Shown here in pieces: positions 1 through 7,998 of a DNA stretch of 57,897 bases. The stretch is from Planctomycetota bacterium (lineage in GTDB: Bacteria > Planctomycetota > PUPC01 > JACPCR01). The notes under the pieces were generated by a model that made no database searches, was not told where the DNA came from, and worked only from the letters and a program-made list of their open reading frames with translations. The stretch spans positions 1 through 57,897 of the forward strand of contig JACPCR010000082.1 in NCBI GenBank assembly GCA_016179685.1, written 5' to 3'. Position 1 is the stretch's first letter, and every line of letters begins with the position of its first letter. The translations under genes were made by a program, and so were the position numbers.

Positions 1-54
1 CTTCTCCTGCACCAGGATGGTAGAGGACTTGAATGTGGGGCTGTTCTCCCACAT
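1..54 (-). CDS. N-terminus of an unidentified protein, cut by the window edge
   Basis: Reading the minus strand from position 54 gives an uninterrupted 18-codon start, MWENSPTFKSSTILVQEK, running off the window. A strong ribosome binding site (GGAGGTG, about 62-68 on the minus strand) lies a few bases upstream of the ATG, and a GTG lies two codons before it. The good Shine-Dalgarno signal and open frame are the only evidence. The family cannot be named from 18 residues. Confidence 0.45.
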   Translation of the reverse strand, partial: MWENSPTFKSSTILVQEK

Positions 55-84
55 TCTCACCTCCAGACGCCGAGCATGCCCGGC

Positions 85-290
85 ACACGTAGCCGAAGCC
101 CGTACGGGCTTCGCCACGAAATTCAGGCCCGACGCCCGGCCAACGTAGGCGAAGCCCTTCCTCCCGTAGGGAGCCCGCCGGGAAAAGGGATCAATTCCGG
201 GCTTCGCTACGAAATTCAGGCCCGACACCCGGCGAACGCAGGCGAAGCCCTTCCGGGCTTCGCCGAAGCGCTGACGCGCTTCGCTACGAA
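85..290. repeat. Block of short palindromic repeats (GGGCTTCG type)
   Basis: Two direct copies of about 56 bases begin at 106 and 199 (period 93). Each is itself a hairpin: GGGCTTCGCC at 106-115 pairs with GGCGAAGCCC at 148-157. A third half-unit at 255-290 ends in GAAGCGC/GCGCTTC around a TGAC loop (265-282). The block lies upstream of the minus-strand gene that leaves the window. No convincing gene is present between 55 and 687, which otherwise holds this block, a long hairpin and a dispersed repeat. Confidence 0.7.
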
Positions 291-444
291 AATTTGTGAA
301 GTGCTGAATCATGATCGATGATGAAATCGGGCGGGGCCGTCTCCCCGAACTTATTGAAAAGTTACCTATGTTCAGCAGGCGGTTATGGCAGCTTTCCCAT
401 GACGCCATGACGTTTTATGCTATGCGGCAATACATTCATTACTC

Positions 445-488
445 GTACACGTGTAAGGAAGTGCGGGTGCACTTCCTTACACGTGTAC
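445..488. repeat. Perfect 20-bp intergenic palindrome, GTGC-apex family
   Basis: Bases 445-464 pair perfectly with 469-488 around the four-base loop GGGT. The apex is GAAGTGC/GCACTTC. No T-tract follows, so it is not a typical intrinsic terminator. Its arm is closely related to the hairpin at 25383-25430, with matching changes on both sides of the stem. Confidence 0.85.
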
Positions 489-504
489 TCGTGGCCGCTA
501 ACTT

Positions 505-688
505 GGATTTTTCACGAATCGCAGCAGCACGCTCGATATCCGCCTGTGCAGGCATCCCTTGCGACGCAGGCTTCAACGCGGACTTCCTGTCACCTCGAGC
601 CGGATTAGCCCTGAGCGAGAACGACGCAAGTCGCTCGAATCGAAGTCCGGAGGGTGCATTTCGAACACGCCGTGTGAGAAATGCGCGC
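505..688 (+). repeat. Dispersed structured repeat A, copy 1
   Basis: About 180 bases that recur, reverse-complemented, at 54312-54494. Conserved parts include a hairpin with a GCAA tetraloop (CGAC-GCAA-GTCG near 621-632). They also include a terminal hairpin at 656-684: GCATTTC pairs with GAAATGC, with an inner ACAC/GTGT stem separated by opposed GA/GA. The repeat ends at the hisI stop codon. Open frames across it resemble those in the other copy, but in more than one frame, so this is DNA or RNA conservation and not clear coding. Confidence 0.7.
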
Positions 689-1077
689 TAACCTTTCCTC
701 GTGCTGTAAACCGCCTCCGGCTCGAACACCTTTTCCCCGACGACCTTGAGGCCGTCACCCTCCACCTGCCGGAAGAAGCAGGAGCGGTAGCCCTCGTGGC
801 ACGCCCCGCCGACCTGTTCGACCCTGAAGAGGAGCGCGTCCGCGTCGCAGTCGACGGCCACACTTTTCACCGACTGGATATGTCCCGAGGTCTCGCCCTT
901 CAGCCAGAGTTTCTTCCTCGAGCGGCTCCAATAATGCATCCGGCCCGTTTCGAGCGTCTTCTCGATGGACTCGGCGCTCATGAACGCCAGCATGAGCACC
1001 TCGGAGGTCCTCCAGTCCTGCACGACCGCGGCCACCAGCCCGTTCGCGTCGAATTTCAAGTCCTTCACCCAATACAT
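688..1077 (-). CDS. hisI: Phosphoribosyl-AMP cyclohydrolase
   Basis: Opens the ring of phosphoribosyl-AMP, the third step of histidine synthesis, in the cytoplasm. The 129-residue product matches a stand-alone HisI without a HisE domain. Visible family motifs are HYWSRSRKKLWLKGETSGH in the middle, VDCDADALLF, and GGACHEGYRSCFF with the cysteines that bind zinc in this family. The start is placed at the ATG at 1077, which gives the usual N-terminus beginning just before the WVKDLKFD segment; an upstream start at 1110 would add 11 residues. No other his gene is adjacent, so the gene is isolated from its pathway here. Its stop touches dispersed repeat A. Confidence 0.93.
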   Translation of the reverse strand: MYWVKDLKFDANGLVAAVVQDWRTSEVLMLAFMSAESIEKTLETGRMHYWSRSRKKLWLKGETSGHIQSVKSVAVDCDADALLFRVEQVGGACHEGYRSCFFRQVEGDGLKVVGEKVFEPEAVYSTRKG

Positions 1078-1192
1078 CGTTCTGTCCCTCGCAATGGTCC
1101 GTTGTCTCAAGGCGAGTGAAGCGCTTGCCGTATTCTATTTCGGTTCTGGTCGCTCGAGCCACACAATCGGCTTGAGGCGGCGCTTCGCCAAC

Positions 1193-2287
1193 TTATCTCC
1201 CAGTCGGGCGGGGAATCCAGATGCAGCGCCCGGCCTTGTTGATGAAGCTGAAGTGGTCGTTGACCAGGGCAGGCGCAACACCCTCGCAGAACGGGCCTGC
1301 CTCGACGAACTGGGGATAAATGGCCATGTGGCCCTTCTCGTCGATGTATCCCACGCGCTTTCCCTGCCGCACCGCGGCGAGCCCGTCGGAGAAGGGCTCG
1401 GCCTCCTCATAGGTGGCCGGCATGATGGGCGCTCCATTCTTATCGAGGTAGCCGTATCGGGCATTCTTCTTGAACGGGGCGAGCGATCCTGCGAAGAACC
1501 CGGCGTCATCGTACTTGGGTGGGACCACCCGGCGTTCCTTGTGGTCGATGTACCCGAACTTGCCGTCCCAGCGGAACGGGGCCAGGGCGGCGCCGAAGGG
1601 GCCTGCGAAATCGAACTGGGGATTGATGGCGATCTTGCCCTTCTTATCAATGTAGCCGTATAGGCCTGCCACGCGGGCGATGGCCAGTCCCTGGTAGAAC
1701 GGGCCCGCTTCTTCGAGAAGGGGCTCGATGGTCGTCTTGCCCCTTTTATCGATGTAGCCGAACTTGTCGTTCATGCGGACCGCTGCGAGCCCGCCGCAGA
1801 ACTCTCCGGCCTCGGCGAACTGGGGCGAGACCACACTGTTGCCGTTGGTGTCGATGTAGCCCCACGCGCCGTCGAGCCGGACCGCGGCGAGCCCTTCGCT
1901 GAACTCGCGGCCATCTTCGTACTGCACGGAGGTCGCCTTGCTGCCCTTGCGATCGATATACCCGTATTTGCCAGAGATGCGGACGCAGGCGAGTCCTTCG
2001 GAGAATGGACCCGCGTCCTCGAACTGAAAGGCGATCACCGCTTTGCCGTCCTTGTCGACGTACCCATACTGGCCTTCCACCTGGACGGGTCCGAGTCCGT
2101 TGGAGAAACGAGCCCGCGGATTGACTCGCCAGACAGGAAGGAGCTTGCCGCCGCGCACCACGTAGGACCAGCGCTGGTGAGGCGTGAGACCGTCCGATGA
2201 ACCGGGTGACGTCGCATTCTCGGCCCAGATGAATCCGGGTACGAGAAGGAGGAATCCGATCCGGAATGTCATGGCGTTCGGCTTCAT
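1193..2287 (-). CDS. Secreted WG-repeat protein
   Basis: A 364-residue protein. A signal peptide (MKPNAMTFRIGFLLLVPGF, cleavage probably after WAENA) is followed by about nine WG (KWG) repeats of 35-38 residues, each with a GYID or GYVD core followed by a KxGK-like turn and a PFSEGLA-type segment. WG repeats form beta-rich scaffolds; the biochemical role is unknown. The start is taken at 2287 because it places the signal peptide at the N-terminus; a start at 2335 would put 16 polar residues before it. The gene stands alone, upstream of hisI on the same strand. Confidence 0.85.
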   Translation of the reverse strand: MKPNAMTFRIGFLLLVPGFIWAENATSPGSSDGLTPHQRWSYVVRGGKLLPVWRVNPRARFSNGLGPVQVEGQYGYVDKDGKAVIAFQFEDAGPFSEGLACVRISGKYGYIDRKGSKATSVQYEDGREFSEGLAAVRLDGAWGYIDTNGNSVVSPQFAEAGEFCGGLAAVRMNDKFGYIDKRGKTTIEPLLEEAGPFYQGLAIARVAGLYGYIDKKGKIAINPQFDFAGPFGAALAPFRWDGKFGYIDHKERRVVPPKYDDAGFFAGSLAPFKKNARYGYLDKNGAPIMPATYEEAEPFSDGLAAVRQGKRVGYIDEKGHMAIYPQFVEAGPFCEGVAPALVNDHFSFINKAGRCIWIPRPTGR

Positions 2288-2603
2288 GGTCAACGGTCCT
2301 GTAAGGAGTTTGCAGTTGCCGTCTTGGAATCTCATTCGCGAGTCGTCAAGTCTGGAAGTACGAGAGCACTTCCATGCCCGGTTAATTTAGGAAACCCTCG
2401 GCGAAATGCAAAAAACCGAAGTTCGAAATTCATCCCGTTGGGAGGCCGCCGGCGACTCGCGTGAGCGCGCGGGCGGCGATGGCAGGCGCGGCCGCCTGCC
2501 TCCACGCGCGCGGGCGGCGAACACCTCATCGAAGGAAGCCAGCCCACTGTCCGCCGGCCATCAAGAAAATTTTCAAGTGAGGTTGCCCTCTTGTGTCAGC
2601 CCT
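2288..2603. other. Gene-free spacer with a GC-rich hairpin
   Basis: No convincing gene. A hairpin at 2481-2500 (GGCAGGCG, loop CGGC, CGCCTGCC) is flanked by two direct copies of GCGCGCGGGCGGCGA at about 2465 and 2506. The GGCAGG/CCTGCC stem recalls the hairpins inside the tandem repeat at 25445-25556. Confidence 0.5.
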
Positions 2604-3653
2604 TCAGTCCTCCGGGATGGGGACTTCCCGTCCCTCTCGCACGCTCTGGATGATGGCGTCGATGATCTGCATTTCGCGGTAGCCGTCCTCGAGATTGGCC
2701 CCGCACTCGGTGTTGTTTCGGATGGCCGCGGCCCACGCAGTCAGTTCCTCCCGGTATCCTGGCCGGCTCACGCCGTTCTGGTAACTGATGCCGCCGTCCC
2801 AGGACAGGATGCGGCCGTCGCTGTACCCGCCTTGTCCCACGGGCAAGTTGGGGAGCGAATAGGCGAGTTTGGACCAGTTGTGGGTCTCGACCCAGGCGGG
2901 GCCGGTCCCCGCGATGAGTGACCGATTCTCGAACACGGGCGAGCGAAACGCGATGGACTGGCTTCCGGCGACGCCGGAGGCGAAGCGATAGAGGATGGAA
3001 GCCGCGTAGACCTCGCCGGGCGCGCGGGTGCGCATCGCCGTGACGGCGGCGATCTCCCCCATGAAGAAGCGGGCGAGGTCGAGATGGTGGATGATGTGAT
3101 CGAGGAAGAAGAAGCGGAACATATCGTCATCGGACTCTCGTTTGAGGCCCCAGTCCATGCGCATGCCGGGCCCCGGGCAGAGGTATCGGGCCTGATAGAG
3201 GATGGGCTGGCCGAATTCGGGCCGGTGGAGAATCTCGCGGGCCATCTGATTGACGGGGCAATGGCGCTGAACGGTGCCCATGAGGACTTTGAGGGTTTTC
3301 CCTCGTGCGGCGTCCCGGAAGCGCCGGGCGCCCTCGCGGGTCATGGAGGGCGGTTTTTCGGTAAAGACGTGCAGGCCGCGTTCGAGCGCTTCGATGCCGA
3401 TCCTTTCGTGGATGGCCGGCGGCGCGGCAACGAGCACGCCGTCGAGCTTTTCCTGGTCGAGCATCTTCCGATGGTCCGTGTAGGAGCGCTCGGCACGAAA
3501 GCGGTCTGCCGTCTTCTGTGCGGCCTCTTCCCGCAGGTCGCACGTGGCGACAAGGAGAAGGTCCTCGACGAGCATCAGCGCGGGCAGGAGGGTTCCGTTG
3601 GGAAGCCCGCCGCAGCCGATCATGGCGACGCGAAGCCGATCCTTGGGAGGCAT
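2604..3653 (-). CDS. Gfo/Idh/MocA family oxidoreductase
   Basis: A 349-residue NAD(P)-dependent oxidoreductase, probably acting on a sugar or polyol derivative. The N-terminal Rossmann fold starts with RVAMIGCGGLPNGTLLPAL. The family EKPPSMT motif (EKP lysine) is present around residue 100. The C-terminal half looks like the alpha/beta substrate domain, including an HIIHHLDLARFFMG segment that fits the family's catalytic region. The ATG at 3653 gives a normal N-terminus. It is one of three family members in the window, which differ too much to be recent copies. A perfect 22-bp hairpin lies just upstream, between this gene and the divergent aldehyde dehydrogenase. The substrate cannot be told from sequence. 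Confidence 0.9.
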   Translation of the reverse strand: MPPKDRLRVAMIGCGGLPNGTLLPALMLVEDLLLVATCDLREEAAQKTADRFRAERSYTDHRKMLDQEKLDGVLVAAPPAIHERIGIEALERGLHVFTEKPPSMTREGARRFRDAARGKTLKVLMGTVQRHCPVNQMAREILHRPEFGQPILYQARYLCPGPGMRMDWGLKRESDDDMFRFFFLDHIIHHLDLARFFMGEIAAVTAMRTRAPGEVYAASILYRFASGVAGSQSIAFRSPVFENRSLIAGTGPAWVETHNWSKLAYSLPNLPVGQGGYSDGRILSWDGGISYQNGVSRPGYREELTAWAAAIRNNTECGANLEDGYREMQIIDAIIQSVREGREVPIPED

Positions 3654-3669
3654 GGTGGCGTGTCCTTTC

Positions 3670-3717
3670 TTGCACGGGCAGGGAGAAATGCATCCGCATT
3701 TCTCCCTGCCCGTGCAA
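3670..3717. repeat. Perfect 22-bp intergenic palindrome, GTGC-apex family
   Basis: Bases 3670-3691 pair with 3696-3717 without mismatch; the loop is ATCC and the apex is AAATGC/GCATTT. It lies 17 bases upstream of the oxidoreductase start, between two divergent genes, so it cannot be a terminator of a gene ending there. Confidence 0.85.
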
Positions 3718-3863
3718 AAGGGTATTATAGGGATTGGGGGCGGAAATGATAACCCGCCTTTCCTTTCAAGAACTTGACAGGTGGCCTACGATTTCGACAC
3801 TAGGCGGCGCGGGCACATGTGCAGGTGCGCTTTCGTCCGCGTCCACTCATGGAGCCGAGATCC

Positions 3864-5447
3864 ATGTCCGAGAAGCTCGAACCGATCCTGATCGGCGGCG
3901 TCTGGCGTGATTCGTGCAGCGGTGCTTACTTCCAGGCGAGCGATCCGAAGGCGAAGCAGAAGCTGCCGGCGCGTTATCCGGTGAGCCCGTGGCTGGAGGT
4001 TGAAGAGGCTTTGCGGGCGGCCCGTCGGGCCTTTGATGGCCTGTGCGGGCTATCGTCGGAGCGGCGGGCGCAGTTTCTCGAGCGATTGGCGGACCGCATC
4101 GAGGCCCGGCGTGTGGAGATCGTGGAGTTGGCGCAGCGGGAGACGGCACTTCCGAGGGAGCCGAGGCTGAACACGGCGGAGCTACCCAGGACGACTTCGC
4201 AAATCCGGCAGGCGGCGGCGGCGGCACGCGAGGGCTTCTGGACGCTGCCGACGATCGATGCGAAGAATAACGTCCGATCGATGTACAGGCCCCTGGGGCC
4301 CGTCTGCGTCTTTGGCCCCAACAATTTTCCCCTGGCCTTCAACAGCGTGGCCGGGGGCGACTTTGCGGCCGCCATCGCCGCGGGCAACCCGGTCCTTGCC
4401 AAGGCCAACACCTCGCATCCCGGGACGACACGGCTTCTGGCCGAAGAGGCTTTCCGGGCCTCCGAGGAGACGGAGATGCCCCCGGCCAGCGTACAGCTTC
4501 TCTACCGGACGAGCCACGAGGATGGCAAGAGGATGGTCTCACACGCTCTGGTGGGCGCCACGGCCTATACCGGGTCGCGTCCGGCGGGGCTGGCGCTCAA
4601 GGAGGCGGCGGACCGAGCGGGGAAACCGATCTACCTGGAACTGAGCAGCATCAATCCGGTGGTGGTCCTCCCGGGCGCGCTCGAGGAACGCGCGGACGCG
4701 ATAGCGGGCGAATTTCAGGCCTCCTGCCTGATGGGGACGGGCCAGTTCTGCACCAATCCGGGGCTTGTGCTGCTCCTGGACAGCGCTCCGGCCCGGCAGT
4801 GGATCGACACGGTGAAGGCCCGGTTCGAGGCTGCGCAGGTCGGCACCCTCCTGGGCGAAGGGGTTCAGAATGCGCTTCTACAAAGCATCCAAGCCCTCGA
4901 ACAGGCCGGTGCGGAGGTGGTGACGGGCGGGCAGGCCGGGGGCGGAGAGGGCTATTGTGTCCACAACACGGTGTTGCGGGTCTCCGGCTCAAAGTTCCTG
5001 GCGAATGCGGAGGCATTGCAGCAGGAGGCATTCGGGAATGCGAGCTTGTTCGTGCTGGCCGAGAGCGTCGCTCAGCTTCAGGAGATTCTGTCGCATCTCG
5101 AAGGCAACCTCACCGGTTGCGTCTACAGTCACCGCGGCGGCCGCGACGAGGCGCTTTATCGGACGGTGACGCCCTTGCTGCAGGAGCGCGTGGGGCGTCT
5201 GCTCAATGACAAGATGCCTACCGGGGTGCTGGTCACCCCTGCCATGAACCACGGCGGCCCGTTCCCCGCCACGGGACACCCGGGCTTCACGGCTGTGGGC
5301 ATCCCGGCCTCGCTCCGCCGCTTCGCCATGCTCCAGTGTTTCGATAATGTTCGGCACGATCGGCTGCCTCTCGAGCTTCAAAACAAGAATCCAACGGGCA
5401 GGCTCTGGAGGTCCGTAGACGAGGAGTGGACGCAACGGGACCTGTGA
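3864..5447 (+). CDS. Aldehyde dehydrogenase, ketoglutarate-semialdehyde dehydrogenase type
   Basis: A 527-residue NAD(P)+-dependent aldehyde dehydrogenase. It resembles the 2-oxoglutarate-semialdehyde dehydrogenases (type III) that end oxidative pentose and sugar-acid pathways. Motifs are the cofactor and substrate region FGPNNFPLAFNSVAGGD, the general base Glu259 in YLELSSINP, and the nucleophile Cys296 in GTGQFCTNPG. The start chosen is the ATG at 3864 (MSEKLEPILIGG), matching the family N-terminus; in-frame starts at 3819 and 3849 add only low-complexity residues. The window also has an enolase-superfamily enzyme and three Gfo/Idh/MocA enzymes, consistent with sugar-acid use, but they are not in one operon. 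Confidence 0.9.
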   Translation: MSEKLEPILIGGVWRDSCSGAYFQASDPKAKQKLPARYPVSPWLEVEEALRAARRAFDGLCGLSSERRAQFLERLADRIEARRVEIVELAQRETALPREPRLNTAELPRTTSQIRQAAAAAREGFWTLPTIDAKNNVRSMYRPLGPVCVFGPNNFPLAFNSVAGGDFAAAIAAGNPVLAKANTSHPGTTRLLAEEAFRASEETEMPPASVQLLYRTSHEDGKRMVSHALVGATAYTGSRPAGLALKEAADRAGKPIYLELSSINPVVVLPGALEERADAIAGEFQASCLMGTGQFCTNPGLVLLLDSAPARQWIDTVKARFEAAQVGTLLGEGVQNALLQSIQALEQAGAEVVTGGQAGGGEGYCVHNTVLRVSGSKFLANAEALQQEAFGNASLFVLAESVAQLQEILSHLEGNLTGCVYSHRGGRDEALYRTVTPLLQERVGRLLNDKMPTGVLVTPAMNHGGPFPATGHPGFTAVGIPASLRRFAMLQCFDNVRHDRLPLELQNKNPTGRLWRSVDEEWTQRDL

Positions 5448-5736
5448 GGGAGATTTTTGCGACGTTCCGCTGAGTCGCCGGGGACGACGAGTAGACGAGC
5501 TCGAAAGTGCTGCGAGCTGCTTGACTCGCGTGGGTTATCGTCCTCGTCGCTGGAATGTACGCTCGCGTTTCAAGGACGAGCAGGATGCCGCCTTGAAACA
5601 AGGCCAGGGGGCCCTGTGCTTTCGTCCATGGCCTGGTGAATGACGACGCTCATTACGGGGACGAGCACGAGAAAAAGAGTGGCCGGGTTTGAGGCCGCTT
5701 TACTGCGGTTTCGCTGGCATTCCGAGGCGGAATACC
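5448..5736. other. Spacer with degenerate hairpins
   Basis: No gene seen. Short hairpins occur at 5498-5518 (AGCTCG/CGAGCT around an AAGTGC-containing loop, possibly a decayed member of the GTGC-apex palindromes), at 5591-5603 (CCTTG-AAA-CAAGG) and in the CAGGG/CCCTG that follows. Confidence 0.4.
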
Positions 5737-6615
5737 GTGAAAGAAACCTGTCGAGGATCAGGCCCTGGTGACGCGTCCTTCCGGCGTCGATATCGCCTGC
5801 TGGCGCTGGACCTGGACGGGACGCTGATCAACCGGAGGGGCGAGATTCAGGAGGCGGACCGAGAGGCCTTGCGCCGGACCGAGGCGGCGGGTGCGACGAT
5901 CGCTCTGGCCTCGGGTCGCATGGGCGCAGCGATTCAGCCGGTATTCGACCAACTCGGTCTGGACGGGCCCATCATCGCTTATAACGGCGCCATGGTGAAA
6001 CTGTCGGGCCGGGCGGGCCGAGCCACGATCTTTCACCAGCCGGTCCACCGAGAGTTCGCGCAAAGCATCGTGGATTTTGTCTACTGGTTCAACGCCCATG
6101 CCCCGGAAGGGGACCGTCTCCATCTCAACTATTACCTGGAAGACCTCCTCTACGCCCATGCCCCGACGGTCTGGAGCGATCGCTATCACCGTCAGACCGG
6201 CTCGATTTTTCATTACGTAGGGGACCTGCGGCAGTTCCATGGCCAGTCGCCGACGAAGCTGATTGTGATGACGCATCCGGAGCGGCGTGACATTCTGCTG
6301 CAGCTTCTTTCGTTTCATCTGCCCGGCCGCGTCTACTTGGCGAAGACCTGGCCGGAGTATCACCTGGAGATCATGGATGCGGGCGTGAACAAGGGCGTGG
6401 CGCTTCTGGCGCTGGCGCGTCATCTCGGCATCGGGGCCGGGGAGATCATGGCCTTTGGCGACGCGGGCAACGATGTCCCGATGCTCGAGCTCGAGGGCGT
6501 TTTCGGAGTGGCCCTGGCGAGCGGAACCGCCGAGGCCATCGAGGCGGCGGACTGGGTCGCTCCCGGCTGCGACGACTGCGGCGTGGCCGCGGCCATCCAG
6601 AGTTTTTTTATTTGA
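5737..6615 (+). CDS. HAD superfamily phosphatase, Cof type (IIB)
   Basis: A 292-residue cytoplasmic phosphatase or phosphotransferase probably acting on sugar phosphates or similar small molecules. Motifs in order: LALDLDGTLI (nucleophile Asp in DLDGT), ALASGRM (motif II), YNGAMVK, NKGVALLAL (motif III Lys) and FGDAGNDVPML (motif IV). The cap between motifs II and III has the size seen in Cof-type enzymes. The start is a GTG at 5737, preceded by GAGGCGG at suitable spacing; a TTG at 5689 is less likely. The gene ends 5 bases before the convergent aminotransferase ends, in a T-rich stretch. The substrate is unknown. Confidence 0.88.
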   Translation: MKETCRGSGPGDASFRRRYRLLALDLDGTLINRRGEIQEADREALRRTEAAGATIALASGRMGAAIQPVFDQLGLDGPIIAYNGAMVKLSGRAGRATIFHQPVHREFAQSIVDFVYWFNAHAPEGDRLHLNYYLEDLLYAHAPTVWSDRYHRQTGSIFHYVGDLRQFHGQSPTKLIVMTHPERRDILLQLLSFHLPGRVYLAKTWPEYHLEIMDAGVNKGVALLALARHLGIGAGEIMAFGDAGNDVPMLELEGVFGVALASGTAEAIEAADWVAPGCDDCGVAAAIQSFFI

Positions 6616-6620
6616 AGAAG

Positions 6621-7829
6621 TTACAGCAGTTCCCGGAGCGCTTGTGCGAGGAGCTCATACTCGTCCAGGGTGTTGTAGATCTGAGCGGAGACGCGGATGA
6701 GACGGCGCGGCGGGGCCGGCCATGGGACGATCGGCACCTCGAGGCCATACTGCTCGAGCAGCTTGTCCTGCATCGAATCCCCGTAAAGGGCCGATTTCGG
6801 CGGATCGGCCGATCCGTCCGGCAGGGGCAGCGACGCCATGCAGCCGATCATCGAGTCGGGGCAGGGAGGATGCAGGCCGAGGGCTTCGCCCACGACTTGA
6901 CGGGCCGCGAGAGCGAGACGCCGATTCCGGTCCATCAACTCCTGCCACCCGCCGGCCAGCAGGCCGCCGAGGCAGCGGATGGCCTCGGGCACGCACAGGC
7001 AGGGCGTCGGATCGTGGGTGCCGGTCCAATCGAACAGCAGGCGGAAGCGACTGCGATCCATCCGCTGGGAATTGGCGCCGTGGCTGATGGCGAGGGGCGC
7101 GATGCCAGGCCGGCGGTCTGCCCGTACGTGAAGGAAGGCTGCCCCCTTGGGGGCGCAAAGCCACTTGTGGCAGTTCCCGGCATAGTAGGCTGCGCCCAGG
7201 GCGTCGAGGTTCAACAAGACCATGCCGGGTGCATGCGCCCCGTCGACCAACGTGTCGATGTTCCGGTCCGCAAGCTCACGGACGAGCCGCTCGATGGGGA
7301 GGACCAGAGCCGTCTGGCTGGTGACGTGGTCCAGCAGGGCAAGGCGGGTGGCCGGGGTGGCCCGTGCGAGGACGGTTTCGACCACGCCTTCGGCCGAGTC
7401 CATGGGGAACGGGACGGCAGCGACGGCCACCCGTGCGCCTGCGCGGCGCGCGACGAATTCCAGCGCATTGCGGCAAGCGTTGTACTCGTGGTCCGTCGTC
7501 AGCAGCTCGTCGCCGGGCTCGAGGCGGACTGAACGGAGGACGGCATTGATGCCCGCGGTGGCGTTCGGAAGGAAGGCGAGCGCCTCGGGGTCCGCGCCGA
7601 CAAAACCGGCGAGGACCGCACGAGCCGAGTCGAGGAGGCCCTCCAGCTCGCGGACGAAGAAATGCACGGGCTGCCGTTCCATCCGCTGCCGAAGTTCGAG
7701 TTGAGCCTCGAGGACGGCCCGCGGGCACGCCCCAAAGGACCCATGATTCAGGAAATGGACCGCGGGGTCGAGGGTCCAGAGGCTGCGCCAGTCCGAGGGA
7801 CACTTCATCGATTCGGCCGGTGGATTCAT
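6621..7829 (-). CDS. Class V aminotransferase, isopenicillin-N-epimerase-like
   Basis: A 402-residue PLP enzyme of fold type I, class V, which includes cysteine desulfurases and isopenicillin N epimerase. Visible are FLNHGSFGACPRAVLEAQ at the N-terminus, FLPNATAGINAVL, TTDHEYNACRNAL, LVDGAHAPGM (Asp that binds the PLP ring) and GNCHKWLCAPKG with the Schiff-base lysine. This pattern favours the epimerase-like branch; no beta-lactam genes are nearby, so a desulfurase or amino-acid lyase role is as likely. It is convergent with the HAD gene and followed upstream by two hairpins and another minus-strand oxidoreductase. Confidence 0.88.
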   Translation of the reverse strand: MNPPAESMKCPSDWRSLWTLDPAVHFLNHGSFGACPRAVLEAQLELRQRMERQPVHFFVRELEGLLDSARAVLAGFVGADPEALAFLPNATAGINAVLRSVRLEPGDELLTTDHEYNACRNALEFVARRAGARVAVAAVPFPMDSAEGVVETVLARATPATRLALLDHVTSQTALVLPIERLVRELADRNIDTLVDGAHAPGMVLLNLDALGAAYYAGNCHKWLCAPKGAAFLHVRADRRPGIAPLAISHGANSQRMDRSRFRLLFDWTGTHDPTPCLCVPEAIRCLGGLLAGGWQELMDRNRRLALAARQVVGEALGLHPPCPDSMIGCMASLPLPDGSADPPKSALYGDSMQDKLLEQYGLEVPIVPWPAPPRRLIRVSAQIYNTLDEYELLAQALRELL

Positions 7830-7896
7830 GGCAGGGGCGAGCCGGGCGGCGTTGGCCGGTGGATGCGACTGATGGCCGTAGGGATCATGGAGTCAT

Positions 7897-7984
7897 CGAA
7901 TTCAGAGGTGCAACCGCACTTCTGAACTCGTCTACGAGTTTTCAGCGGCGGAAATGCGCATCAGCATTCACGCCGCTGAAAACT
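7897..7984. repeat. Pair of adjacent GTGC-apex palindromes
   Basis: The first hairpin pairs 7897-7911 with 7916-7930 (one mismatch, one G-T) around loop AACC, apex GGTGC/GCACT. The second pairs 7937-7950 with 7971-7984 perfectly, continues as AATGC/GCATT at 7953-7957 and 7964-7968, and closes on a six-base loop. The two are joined by CTCGTCTACGAG, itself palindromic. They lie between two minus-strand genes. Confidence 0.8.
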
Positions 7985-7998
7985 ACCGCCTCGAAGAC

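Noticed and set aside
311..691. Conserved peptide shared with the 54215-54736 minus-strand frame
   Set aside because: Similarity is seen in more than one frame of the same DNA repeat, so it follows from nucleotide conservation and does not show coding.
3670..3717. Long palindrome as an intrinsic terminator
   Set aside because: It is between divergent genes and has no T-tract; no transcript ends there.
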